Positions 35,500 to 47,600 of a stretch of DNA of 64,000 nt are shown piece after piece. The notes beneath the pieces are model-generated. The model was not told where the DNA came from and searched no databases. It saw only the letters and a list, made by a program, of their open reading frames with translations. The stretch lies in NCBI RefSeq assembly GCF_029168945.1, contig NC_083605.1:4781280-4845279 (forward strand). Reading direction: 5' to 3'. The first letter of the stretch is position 1. The number at the start of each line of letters is the position of its first letter. The stretch is from Cannabis sativa. Taxonomy: Eukaryota; Streptophyta; Magnoliopsida; Rosales; Cannabaceae. Position numbers and translations under genes: made by a program.

Positions 35500-37370
35500 T
35501 CGTGACAGAGAACCTTCAAAGCGGATTCCATATAAAGATTTACCAATCGGAAAAAAGAAAGCAATATGTAAAAAACAAAGAGAGAGATATGCTAAACAAA
35601 AAGCATTTAAGATCAATCTGATTAGTGTAAGTAGTAATCCCAGTCATATTGATCTTCACACATATGTTGTCGAGAATACGGCAATGTCAAGTCAACAACA
35701 AACAAAAAGACTGTGAAATGATTCCACTCACACAACCATAAATGAAGATGAATCTTCTTGTGGAGATAATGTTTCTACCAATGTCGATTGTGAAACTAAT
35801 TTATTTGTAAATTCATCATCTTCGAGCAATGTCAATTTCAATCAGGTTTGCATTAGACCGATATTTTTTTTCTTCAAAACTCTGCTACTTCCTTCACGTG
35901 ATGAAATTCCATATGATTATTTTGGATGTTGTTTTTGATAAAAATTAATATATATAATCAGAACCCAAATGAATTTGCTAAGGGACCAACCTACAATAAA
36001 AGAGTAACAAGACCTTGTAGCGGTAAGGGACACTCTCAATTTATAATTAAAATCAATATGTTATGTGAGTTGGAATTTGATACCTAATTATTTTGTTACA
36101 ATAAAAAAGGTCTCCATCTTTATTCCTCACCTCGATTTCGTCAATTGCTAAAAGAGGTGTCATTTGAAGCATTTTCTCTACCATCCGTCCCTCGATGCAA
36201 ACATTGCAAAGCAAAGCGTTTCATTCATGAAACAACAAGCTTTTGTTGTGCCGATGGAAAAATTTATCTCGCAACAAACGATGTGCCGAATGAACTTTAT
36301 GAATTGCTTACTTCCAGTAGCGAAAAATCTACACATTTTCGAACATACATTCGAACTTACAACAATAAATTTGCTTTTACATCAATGGGAGTTACTTACG
36401 ACTAATCGATGTGTCGAAGGAATAAAGGAATATATACTTTCCGAAGCCAAGGGCAAATCTATCACACAATCAATAATTTACTACCATCTGATGGACGTCC
36501 CTCTAATCTGCAACTACATTTTTACGACACCGAGAATGAATTGGAGCACCGACTTAATGATTCAAAATGCTGACTGGATCCATCTGTTACAACTCAACTT
36601 ATGAATATCCTTCGAATTAATCTGTATTCTATATTCTTTCATTCACTTGGAGATTTGCTAGATTTGGAAACACAAATAATTCAAGTAAGAGAAGATGCTG
36701 GGCTAGATCAGCGTGTATTCAATGCTCCTACATCCTCACAAGTTGATTTGGGTGAAAGATGATGAAGGGTATCAACAAGGAGGGCGTGACATTTTTGTGT
36801 ATAATCATTATGGTGGAAAACATAAAGTTCAATATTACTACGGCTGTTACGATCCATTACAATATCCAATTTTATTTCCTCACGAAGATTCTGGTTGGCA
36901 TCAACACATAAAACGAATTGGAGGACACACAACCAGATCCAATGTTCGTAGCCAAACAATAGATCCTCAACAGTCAACCACTGCAGAAGAATTACTTGCC
37001 GCTGAAGAACGAGGTTAGATTGTAATATTTTAAATCTCATCAATGTTTTATTCACTATGCACACCATATTTAGTAACACTTCCTTCTCACTCAACTCTTG
37101 TAGTATCAAACCGACAAAAAAAGGAAGTAGTAGTTTCGTGTCGCGAATATTATTGCTTCAAGTTACGAATAAGAGAAGATGCACGATCAATTTTGCTACT
37201 CTCAGGACGACTGCTACAACAATATGTCGTAGATATGTATGTCAAGATTGAGACATCAAGATTAGACTATTACAGAAATGAGCAACAGCATATTCGGTCT
37301 GAGTTGTATAAAGGTATAGCATATACTAACAATCTTATTATTCATTTTACAGTATTATAGCATATGTTGA
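35500..37370 (+). pseudogene. Decayed Helitron helicase-like N-terminal ORF
   Basis: Scattered open pieces match the N-terminal half of plant Helitron RepHel proteins: a Lys/Arg-rich start near 35500; a zinc-binding CKHCKAKRF with ETTSFCCADGKI and NNKFAFTSMGVTYD (36145-36405); RDIFVYNHYGG with YDPLQYPILFPH (36780-36900); and VVSCREYYCFKLRIRED with VDMYVKIETSRLDYYR (37130-37310). Stops and frameshifts separate the pieces. The sequence ends before the HUH Rep and PIF1 helicase domains would begin. A short NAAQLMKYTAE phrase near 37440 may be from an RPA-like ORF carried by such elements (weak). Confidence 0.75.
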
Positions 37371-37845
37371 ACTTAATGACAATACAAAGAGCCTATCTGT
37401 TGTCTTGTTCGCAGATATTGTGGAAAAAATATTTTCGTGTAATGCTGCCCAACTAATGAAATATACTGCAGAGGTGTAGTTTTTAAAAAATTAAATAGTT
37501 TTACATGCCTTTCATAAGTTGATTTTTTAATTAAATAATTATGCACACCATGTCTAATCATCTTAAATAAAAATACATCACTGTTACACCGCCGCTTTGT
37601 CGACACTTCCATATTCAATTTATCAAAGAAAAAATGGATAATCTAGATATATGCGGACCCGGCTTGAGTGAAAAGTGCAAAATACAAAAATTACACTATT
37701 GTCTCTTTAGTTTATTTTTGGATTAACTTAAGAACATATTTAAATCATTAAGCTTTATTAAACACTAATACATTGCATTCAGTATTCAATAATAATCTCG
37801 CTTTCAAATAACATAGAAAAAACCTAGCATATATAAAATTCAGTA

Positions 37846-37874
37846 TACGTGCCTCGCACGTAATTTTTTGCTAG
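37846..37874 (+). repeat. Helitron 3' hairpin and CTAG terminus
   Basis: TACGTGC-CTC-GCACGTA hairpin, 8-nt spacer ATTTTTTG-like, then CTAG followed by host T. It is the rolling-circle termination signal of the 32863-37874 element. Confidence 0.9.
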
Positions 37875-38173
37875 TATATCTATATGTATATGCGTATTTT
37901 TTTACAATGATTAATATATAGGGAATTATTCTATATACTATTTTTTTAACATTTTTTTCAAATTTATAGTTTGGGTTTCTAAAATGATTGCAGCGCTAGT
38001 TGCAATAAGAGTTTCTATACGATTTTTTGTTGCAAATTAGATTGCAGCGCTAATTGCAATATGAGTTTCTATGTAGAATTCCGTAAAAATGTAAAAAAAA
38101 AAAATTATTTTGAAGTGTAAAAATAAAAAAGCCCCTAATATATATGTGTGAGTATCTATATATGTATATATGT

Positions 38174-38620
38174 GAGTATATATATATATGTATGTCTATA
38201 GATATGTGTATATATTAAAAAAAAAAATTATTTTTTTAATGTAAAATCTTTTAGGGGCGACTATTATGTAATAAAATTCGAACCCAGAACTTATAACACA
38301 CACATCTGAGTAAAAATTAAACCATAAATGAAGATTTATGTTAGTATTTTTTGAATTTCGGTATTTATCAGCAACAAATTTAATATTTTAAGTATTTATA
38401 TCATAAATTTTTTAATAGTAAAGTTAAAATTTTAATAAGTAATTATTATTAATTAAAATACACAATTTATTTTTCATATATAATTTAAAATATTTTATAT
38501 ATTCGCCGCGAAGCGCGGGATGTTTACTAGTATATATATGTATGTCTATAGATATGTGTATATATTCAAAAAAAATTATTTTTTTAATGTAAAATCTTTT
38601 AGGGGCGACTATTATGTGTT
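38174..38620. mobile_element. Helitron-like terminus between two direct repeats
   Basis: A second hairpin-plus-CTAG end lies at 38506-38530: CCGCG-AAG-CGCGG, then GATGTTTA-like spacer and CTAG followed by T. About 88 bp beginning TATATATGTATGTCTATAG recurs on both sides of it (about 38174-38262 and 38531-38620). A GGGTTCGAAT tRNA-like B-box lies between them on the minus strand. No 5' TC end could be fixed. The same arrangement is found in unit 2, with CTAG at 56631-56634. Confidence 0.5.
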
Positions 38621-39196
38621 TAGGGGTGATAAAGTCGTCCCTAACTAGAGGCGACTTTTTGTAGCTCCTAAGAGCATCTTTAGTGGTAAAATTTTAAAGA
38701 ATGCTTGGTGAGGTGGATATATTATGTGGCAAAATATTGAGATGTCATGCTATTGGAGAGAAAAAAAAATGTCATTCTACAAATTTACATGGATGCTATG
38801 TTGTGGCATTGATGCTATTCATTTTTTTTAATAAAAAATTAAAGCTAAAATGTTATTGGAGCTAAAAGTTAGGATATATATTAAATAATAATGTGTGAGA
38901 TTATAATTATAGCATTTTTAAAGAGTATTATATATTGGAGTATTTTTAAAAATAAGAATGCTAAAAATAATATAGAAGAGAGATAAAATAAAATATTATA
39001 TTTTTAGATAATTTATAAATTTTTAGCATCCTTAAAAAATGCTACCATTGGAGATGCTCTAATAGTACTTTTAGATATGAATTATTAGGGACGACCTTTT
39101 AGGAGCGACTTGTCGCCTCGAATAGTGATTAGGGGTGAATTTGTATGGTTTTAGGGGTAGTTTTTGTCGCCCCTAATACTCATATTTGTTGTAGTA
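38590..39196. mobile_element. CACTA-like or other element with AGGGGCGAC inverted arms
   Basis: AGGGGCGAC and GAGGCGACTTTTTG on the left are mirrored by AGGAGCGACTTGTCGCCTC and GTCGCCCCTAATAC on the right, around the nested Tourist-like MITE. The right end reads, on the minus strand, TACTACAACAAATATG, one base off the CACTACAACAAA start common in plant CACTA elements. No matching left end was found, so it may be truncated. Confidence 0.45.
38672..39059. mobile_element. Tourist-like MITE (unit 1 copy)
   Basis: Begins GAGCATCTTTAGTGG and ends CCATTGGAGATGCTC, imperfect inverted repeats continuing inward. A 3-bp target duplication TAA lies at 38669-38671 and 39060-39062, the size used by PIF/Harbinger elements. 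388 bp, no coding capacity. Confidence 0.7.
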
Positions 39197-39634
39197 TCAA
39201 CATTATTAGTAACTAAAAAGTCACTTTTAAAAAACACAAAAAAAAAATTAAAAAAAAAATTTAAAAAAAATGTCAAAAACCATGAGAAACATCACATTTG
39301 GCTGACGTGACATCAATAATAGTGGTAATTTTTTTATTGTAAATTAGATGAAAAAAATATATATTATTGTAAATTTTTCTTTAATAAAATCAATAAAAAT
39401 TAGTGTAAGACCAAGTAAAATTTTAATATTATTTTGATAAAAAATCAGTTCAAGGTATAATTTTTAACTATTTTGAAAAATACATTATTTAATTGGTCAT
39501 TTAACGAAACTAGCGGTCCAATCGGTGATAATTTCAAAACATAGTCTAAAATAGTATTTATCCTAGTTTTATATGATGAAAACAAATTAAGACTTATTTA
39601 TTAAATACTTTCATGAGTTGGTTTAGAAAAGCCC

Positions 39635-40070
39635 AGAGGCCGTTTGGCTTCATAGCTTAAAAACAGTTTTTTGTTTTTTAAAATTGAAAACAGTTTTTAA
39701 AAATTAATAGGGGTCATTTGGCAAAATTTTTTAAAAACAGTTTTTTAAAATTGAGTTTTAAAAAACTAAAAAACAGAAAATATCAAAATGTTGTTTTCAA
39801 TTTTCAAAAACAATTTTTTTTTTCTAATATATTATATTATATTTTTGCTTGCATATTCGGATTTCAGACCCGAAATCATACCTGAACCCGAACCCGAATA
39901 GTTCATGTCATGGTATGGTGTTAAAATATTAATTTTTTTTAGTAAGAAAAAATCTAAAAATAGTTTTAAAATATTTATGCCAAACACCATTAAATTTTAA
40001 AATGACAAAAAATTATTTTTTATTCTTACCTTTAAAAACTGAAAATTGAAAACACAGCTAAACAGGCTCT
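39635..40070. mobile_element. Possible MITE with GGCCGTTTGGC ends
   Basis: AGAGGCCGTTTGGC on the left pairs loosely with GCTAAACAGGCTCT on the right, enclosing AAAACAGTTTTT-type inverted phrases. These end motifs are frequent in plant MITEs, but no clean target-site duplication is seen. AT-rich DNA without genes flanks it (39197-39634, 40071-40492). Confidence 0.4.
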
Positions 40071-40492
40071 CTCACAAATGCAAATTGAAAGGGGAACAAT
40101 AACAATTTCCATGGGTGCCCATTGTTTTACTGTTCCTTAGTGTTGTCTTCATTTCTTTTGACTGATATTCTTATCATTTCTTTACAACACAGGATGATGG
40201 TCCCATATACCTTATCTTTTTTCACATTTATTTAGAGGTCATTTAAATTTAGATAGTGACGAAAACCAATTATGTACCTAAACTTTTAATGCACTCTACT
40301 TTGACTATTCTTTGATATTATTGTGAGTTGATTGTAACATGTCTGAATAGTATAGTATAACAATCATTAAATTGTTTTATTTTTATATCTTATGATATAA
40401 ACCAAAATTTGATAAAATCATTTTATTAGTTTGGTGTAGAAAATTAACTTCATCTGTTTCTCTGTCCATCCTTCTCTACGAGAAGATTTTCC

Positions 40493-41370
40493 ATGGCTTA
40501 TTACCTTGTTGATAATTATTCTATAATGACCCCCTTCTTCTTATTATTGTTCCTTAATAATATTACAAGTAGCTATGCAAAATCATCAAATCCTCATTAT
40601 TGTCCACCCTCTTCTTGTGATAATTATATTATCAACATAACAAGTCCTTTCAGACTCAACACAGATCCGAAACACTGTGGCTACCCAGAATATGAGCTTT
40701 CTTGCGACAACAATCTTACTGTAATACACTCCAAAAATGATGTGAAATTCTTGGTGAGGTCAATCAATTACGGAAACTACACCATTAGAATTGCAGACTC
40801 CAAACTTGACAAGAACAACTATTGCTCCTTCCCAAATAACTTTCTATTGAGAGAAAATAGTTTCAATGGTTTGAGTTCTTACAGCTACCATTCGGGAGAG
40901 GATGTCAAACTCAGAAAGCAAATAGTATTCTTGAAATGTGAAAATCCACCAATAGAAGTGAATAATAATTATATAGACACTGCTTCTTACTGCAATGGTT
41001 CTAATTATTATGTGGTGGATGGTGGGTTCAATGTTTCCGATATGGCGATCGGGTGCGAAACAGAGCTAAGCAGTTGCATATCAAATCAGGTAGTGGTGAA
41101 TGGGACGAATACATCTTATTTTGACATTCACAATCACCTTACTTATGGCTTTGAGCTTTCATGGTTGAAAATACAATTCTATAACGTATTTGGTGATTAC
41201 TGCTCCATCGATTATTCCGACGAGATGCGATCATTGCGATGTCGTCGTAAGTAGGTCTTATGTTGGGTTTAGCTTTGTAAATATATTGAATCAACTTTGT
41301 TCTGATCCGCTAATGTCAAAATTATCTTCCATCACTGCAGATAGGAGCTTTCGAAGCATTGATGACATAC
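40493..41370 (+). CDS. Lr10-like receptor kinase, extracellular exons (unit 1)
   Basis: Exon 1 (40493-41246) encodes a signal peptide (FFLLLFLNNITSSYA) and a GUB_WAK-type ectodomain: YCPPSSCDNY, SPFRLNTDPKHCGYPEYELS, many N-glycosylation sites, a second Cys-containing segment (TASYCNGSNYYVV) and HLTYGFELSWLK. The donor is CGTC|GTAAGT. Exon 2 (41341-41370, 30 nt) follows acceptor CACTGCAG. The kinase exons expected next are missing until 48645, because a LINE fragment and a Ty3 element intervene. The phases fit: exons 40493-41246, 41341-41370, 48645-48677 and 48969-50092 sum to 647 codons. Either this is the 5' half of a gene with a 7.3-kb intron, or a truncated gene. Confidence 0.75.
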
Positions 41371-41490
41371 GTAATAATTCTATCTTATAAACCACCATAT
41401 GTATATTATTAGTACGTATTTTCAAACTTTATTTTTTTTTTATATAAATATTTTTATTACATCTATGTTTCTCTGATTCAAACTTTTACC

Positions 41491-41652
41491 TTTTTTTTTT
41501 TTTTTTTGAAAAATTCATTATCTTTATTAATTGCAATCTATAGTGATTATATGATTAAAATTTGGAGTAACATCACTATTCCTGATAACACGATCAGTAA
41601 CTAAATAAGATGCTCGAGCTAATAAATGAGCAATACTATTTGCAACGACTGG
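41491..41652 (-). mobile_element. LINE 3'-end fragment (RNase H tail)
   Basis: Read on the minus strand: ANSIAHLLARASYLVTDRV, the end of an RNase H-like domain, then a stop and a 17-nt A tail (the T-run 41491-41507). It is the same LINE lineage as 6608-8580. The Ty3 element entered it: left flank and target duplication ACTGG lie in LINE sequence. Confidence 0.75.
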
Positions 41653-44600
41653 TGTCACGGGCCGCCTATTTGGACACCCCCAAGTAGGTGGAACGTGCGG
41701 CACTTGCTGGCACACCGAGCTAGCAAGTCAGCCTAAACGCGTCTGCAGACAAACAAGTTCAAAGGTTAGGCACGATACATGTCTCGCACATGTTGAGTGC
41801 AAACAAGAAGCATGAACAAGCAAACACAAAGCGTCCCCCAAGGACCAATCTCACACAACCCACAAGCAAACATATAGACAAATGGCACGCAATGGCCCAA
41901 CAAAGGCAACAAACAGGCATCACAAAGACCATATAGAAGCATACACAAGAAGCATGGATAAACATCGTTTTATTAATATATGGCCTTGATAGGGCAAGGG
42001 AGTACACAAATGCCCCTATCATGCTGGTGACAAGGTGCTTCATAAGTCACCTGGTCACCACCCCCTATAGAGCTTATTGGGGTTTTAAGGGATTTCAGAA
42101 CATAGATGATTTTAGCTCTGTAGACATATGTGAAGGAAATACAAATAAAGAAAGCTAAACACCAAAAGGTTCCCAACCCCCATGAGGTGCTTGGTGCAAG
42201 ACTTGACTAATGATCAAGCACCAAGGCATGCTCATGTTACAAAATACCCCAATGAGGTGCTTGGTGCGAGACTTGACTAATGATCAAGCACCAAGGCATG
42301 CTCATGTTACAAAATGGCCCTAGTGTGGGTGTGCCATGGGGCAGCACGCCACATTCTCCCCCACTTAATTGTTCGGCGTCCTCGACGAACCTGCCGCATG
42401 ATCTTCAATCTTCTGTATAAACTGCTGCAAGTCCTCCGCCTTTTCCCAGCTGATCTCGTCATCGGCAAGGCCTTTCCATTTGACCGGTACTCTTTTCTCT
42501 TCTTTTTCTTCACACGAACAGTTCTTTCGGCAAGGATTTCTTCGGTTCTCTGTCTTCGCGTCGTTGAATGCCGATGTCGTCCCCGGTAGATCGGTTGCGC
42601 GCCGGATCTTCCGGATCTTCATGATACGGCTTGAGGTTGCCGACGTGCGGGACCGGTGTATCTTCATCCATGAAGGTAGTTCGACTTTGTAGGATGCTAG
42701 GCCAATTTTGGAGATGATCGGAACAGGCCCTCGTATTTGCGTACGAGTCCGATGTCCTTGTCCCCTCGAATCTCAATTGTTCTCGCCGCAGCTTGATCAA
42801 CACTAAGTCACCCGTCTCTTGAACTCCACGGCTCGGCGTTTCGATCTCGCCCACTTCTTCATTCTTCGTGAAGCTTTCTCTAAATATGCTTCGGGGCAAT
42901 CTCCTCGTGTTCTTCTTCCGCCTTTTGTAAAATTAAAGGCCCGCGGATTCCGTCCATGGTATTCATCCACTGTGTGGGGTAACAGTGGTTGCTGTCCGTT
43001 CACAACTTCAAAAGGGCTCTTGTTTGATGAAGAACTCTTCTGAGAGTTGAAACAAAATTGAGCTACGTCTAGTAGTTGCGGCCAATTCTTCTGGTTGGCA
43101 TTGACAAAGTGCCGCAAATACTCCTCCAACATCCCATTGAATCTTTCTGTCTGCCCATCTGTCTGTGGATGGTAGCTCGAGGAGATGTTCATCTGTGACC
43201 CAAGAAGCTTGAATAGTTCGGACCAGAAGGTCCCTGTGAATCTTCGATCTCGGTCACTTACTATATTCTGGGGTACTCCCCAGTATTTTACAATATGCTT
43301 GAAGAAAAGTTGAGCTGTCTCTTCTGCCGGACACTGCTTCGACACCGGGATGAAGGTTGCATACTTTGAAAATCTATCCACAATCACCAAGATTGCATTC
43401 AAGTCCCCAGTCTTCGGCAAACCTGAGATGAAATCAAGCGAGACACTCTCCCATGGTCTGTTTGGGACCGATAGAGGTTCTAACAACCCTGGCGTCTTAT
43501 GCCTCTCCACTTTGTCTTGTTGGCAGACGAGACAGGTCCTTGTGTAGTCCACCACATCTTCCCGCATCTGCGGCCAATAGTACCCATGCTCCAAAAGGGC
43601 ATGTGTCCTATGCCACCCTTGATGACCCGCCCACAACGTGTCATGACACTCACTCAGCAGCGTCCTCCTTAGATCGCCTGCCTTTGGAACGAACAACCGC
43701 CCACCTTTGGCCCACAAGAGGTCATCCTCTACCCAAAACTGAGTTGTTTTTCCCTTTCTTGCGAGAGTCATGATGTTCTTTGCAACTGGGTCCTTCTCCA
43801 AGTTCTCCTTGATGCGCTCTTTGATTGGTGTACCCACTTGGCTAGCTGACATGCCCGCTAACACCTTTAGCGCCGCCAACTCGGCTTTACGACTAAGGGC
43901 ATCAGCTGCCTGATTAAGACGTCCAGCCTTGTGCTCGAAGTAGAAGTCGAATTCTGCCAAGAATTCCTGCCATCTGGCCTGCTTGGGAGTCAGTTTTGGC
44001 TGTGTGAGGAAATGACTAACAGCAGTATTGTCCGTCTTCACCACAAACTTTGACCTCAGCAAGTAATGCCTCCACGTCCGTAAACAATGAATAACTGCCA
44101 AGAGCTCTTTCTCTTGCGCAGTGTACCGCCTCTCTGCTTCGGAAAGTTTGCGGCTCTCAAATGCCACGGGGTGGCCCTCCTGCACGAGTACCCCTCCTAA
44201 AGCATAATCTGACGCGTCAGTCTGTACTTCAAAAGGCTTGCATACATCGGGCAGGGCTAATACAGGATCTTCGACCATGGCTTCTTTCAAACTTCGAAAA
44301 GCTTCTTCGCACTTCTCAGACCACGTCCATGTAACACCCTTCTTTAATAACTCTGTCAAGGGTGTCGCTCTTCTCGAATAGCCCTCCACAAATCTTCTAT
44401 AGTAATTGGCTAGACCGAGAAACGAGCGAAGTTGTTTCACGTTGGTTGGGGTCGTCCACTCTTGGATCGCCCGCACCTTTTCCATGTCCATACGGATTTT
44501 CCCGTGTTCCACAATATGACCCAGGAACTTGATACTTTTCTGAGCGAAAGAACACTTCTCGCGCTTTACATACAACTGTTCTTTCCTCAACTTCCGAAAC

Positions 44601-47600
44601 ACCGTTGTCAAGTGTTCCTGATGCTCTTCTAAAGTGGCGCTGTAGACCACGATGTCATCCAAGTACACCACCACGAACTTGTCTAAGACATCATGGAAGA
44701 CTTCATTCATCAATGTACAGAATGTGGCTGGCGCATTAGTCAACCCAAACGGCATGACGCGAAACTCAAACGCCCCATACCGAGTAACACAAGTCGTCTT
44801 TGGTTCATCCCCTTCTGCGATACGAACTTGATAGTATCCTGATCTCAAGTCCAACTTCGTGAAGTATTTCGCTCCATTTAGCTGGTCAAACAGATCCGCG
44901 ATCAAGGGAATGGGGTATCTGTTGCGCACAGTCACCTTGTTGAGGGCGCGGTAGTCTATGCATAGTCTCAAGGTCCCGTCCTTCTTCTTTTGGAACAACA
45001 CGGGGGCACCAAAAGGTGCCTTTGAGGGTTTGATGAATTCTGCCTCCAGCATCTCCGTTAGCTGACTCTTCAACTCTTTAAGTTCCGGAGGAGACATTCG
45101 ATATGCTGCTTTAGCTGGGGCCTTTGCACTTGGCACCAGCTCAATTTGGTGATCAACTCCCCTCCTGGGAGGCAGTCTCTTTGGAAGCTCGTCTGGCATC
45201 ACATCCTTGAATTCATCTAACACCTTCTTGATTACAGGTGGAGTGGACTCTTCCACTTTTTCGTCGTACACGGTGGGAGCGATGACAAATGTTGGCCTCT
45301 TCTTCTTCAAGCCCCTTTTCAGTTGTAGGGCTGATAGTAGCTTGACTTCTGGGGGCTGTCTCACTTTGGCGGGTACCATTGAAGGATTCTCACCCATAAT
45401 CAGGAGATTCCCTGTTGCTGGAATTGGAATGGCCCCCTTCTCTGCTAGAAACTCCATTCCCAACACCACATCGAAGTCATCCATGCGAACCGCTACGAGG
45501 TCAAGTTGTCCCTCCCATCCGTCAATCTTAACATTCACCTTCTCGGCCACTCCGCCTTGTGGCCATGGCCTTGGAATTGACTGCCTTCATGCGACCCGCA
45601 TCTTTCTCCAGTTTTAGGCCCACTCTCTTAGCTTCAATTTCTGAGATGAAGTTGTGTGTTGCGCCGGTGTCAATCAGTACACTCTTGGCCTGCTTACCGT
45701 TTAAAGTGGCCTCCACAAACATCAACCCCTTCCCAAGGGCTTTCTTCCCTCCGACGCCATGCTTCTTGAGAGCAGCCATTAATCGAACAGCGCTCATGTG
45801 CGCGCAGTCTTCATCCTCATCCTCTTCCCCGCATCCTTGCTCCTCTTGAGCAATGGATGCCTTTATGGCACTCAGCTTGGACTGGTGGGGGCAAGCAGCC
45901 GCCCTATGTGGGCCTTGGCAAAGCCAACACTTAAGGGGCTTCTTCCCCGTTGCAGCATCACTTTTGGAGGAGGAACTAGATTCAGGAGTCCTCTTGTCTC
46001 CTCCCCCACTTTTACTCGACCACTGCTTTCCTGACTTCTTGCTTGCGGCATTGTTGGCGCTGGTCTGAGGATTCGTCTTCTTTGGCTGCGAATTCTCAGA
46101 GGTGTAGTCAGTCAGTCGTTCGGCTGCAGCTTGAGCAGTGGCGAGATCTGCCACACGCTGCCTTTGCAGCTCTTGTTTAGCCCATGGCTTGAGTCCTTCA
46201 AGGAAGTAGAAAAGTCTGTCGACTTCATTCATATCTTTGATGTCGAGCATCAATCCAGAGAACTTCTTCACATAGTCTCGGACTGTCCCGACTTGCTTTA
46301 GCTCTCTAAGCTGACGTCGAGCCAGGTAGGCGACATTCTCTGGCAGAAATTGGGCGTTTAATTCCTTCTTGAGATCTTCCCAAGTGTCGATGGTGCATTT
46401 ACCATTCTGAATATCTTCATATTTCGTCCTCCACCACAACTTGGCGTCCCCGGACAAATACATGGTAGCTGTTGCTACCTTGGCTTCTTCAGAGTCGGTC
46501 CGCACGACCCTAAAGTACTGCTCCATGTCAAACAGAAAGTTTTGGAGCTCCTTGGCATCCCTCGCCCCTCCATAGCATTTGGGCTCGGGTGCTCTCGGTC
46601 GGCCATACTCCATACCTCCGTGCCCCCCGGTATTTGCACGCTCTGCTGCTATCATGGTAAGATTTAGCTTGGTTGACATCCCTGCCAATTCTTCCCGGAT
46701 GGCGGTGACAGACACATTACAATCCTCGATCGTATCATTGAGAGAGTCTTGTAATGCAACCTGCCCATTTTCAGTAAGACAGCTGATGTTGCAGCCTCGC
46801 ATGCCCGCTGTTGCTTGTTCTAATGCCTTGATGCGATCCTCCATCTGAGGTGCACCTGATGTTCCGATAGCAGCATCTCTTCTCTCGATCGCAGCTACCC
46901 TGGCCAACAAGTTTGCATAGTCTTGAGCCAACGAGGCAACTTGTTGTTGTGTCACTGTTGGCCCTGAGTTCTGATTGTTAGGGGCTAGATCCCTGACCCT
47001 CTCGTCCAGGCCATCTAACTCCCCTATGCGCCTCTCAAGCTCTTGAATCCTTTGGGTGTTGCTCACCATTATGTCGTGTTACCAAGCTTCCCTTTTCTCT
47101 TGGCTCTGATACCAACTGTCACGGGCCGCCTATTTGGACACCCCCAAGTAGGTGGAACGTGCGGCACTTGCTGGCACACCGAGCTAGCAAGTCAGCCTAA
47201 ACGCATCTGCAGGCAAACAAGTTCAAAGGTTAGGCACGATACATGTCTCGCACATGTTGAGTGCAAACAAGAAGCATGAACAAGCAAACACAAAGCGTCC
47301 CCCAAGGACCAATCTCACACAACCCACAAGCAAACATATAGACAAATGGCACGCAATGGCCCAACAAAGGCAACAAACAGGCATCACAAAGACCATATAG
47401 AAGCATACACAAGAAGCATGGATAAACATCGTTTTATTAATATATGGCCTTGATAGGGCAAGGGAGTACACAGTTGGGCCCCTATCATGCTGGTGACAAG
47501 GTGCTTCATAAGTCACCTGGTCACCCCCCCCCCCTAAAGAGCTTATTGGGGTTTTAAGGGATTTCCAGGAACATAGATGATTTTAGCTCTGTAGACATAT

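Larger units (their letters stand above)
32863..37874 (+). mobile_element. Helitron, 5012 bp, with captured gene fragments
   Basis: Begins TCTATTC at 32863 and ends CTAG at 37874, inserted between A (32862) and T (37875). A 7-bp stem TACGTGC / GCACGTA with a CTC loop (37846-37862) stands 8 nt before CTAG, the canonical Helitron 3' structure. The duplicated unit 2 has the uninterrupted target AGTATGTA|TATATCTA at 55978/55979, which proves both ends to the base. Inside are captured pieces of two host genes (33152-33473 and 33926-34440) and a decayed Helitron replication ORF (35500-37370). HUH nuclease and helicase motifs are not visible, so it should be non-autonomous. Confidence 0.95.

Noticed and set aside
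41759..42176. Cys/Leu/Val-rich frames such as the one starting MCMLLYGLCDACLL
   Set aside because: They lie in the chromovirus LTR and recur in each LTR copy; not genes.
43350..43773. Plus-strand frames inside pol (also 45207-45849 and 63323-63964)
   Set aside because: Shadows opposite the gag-pol reading frame.
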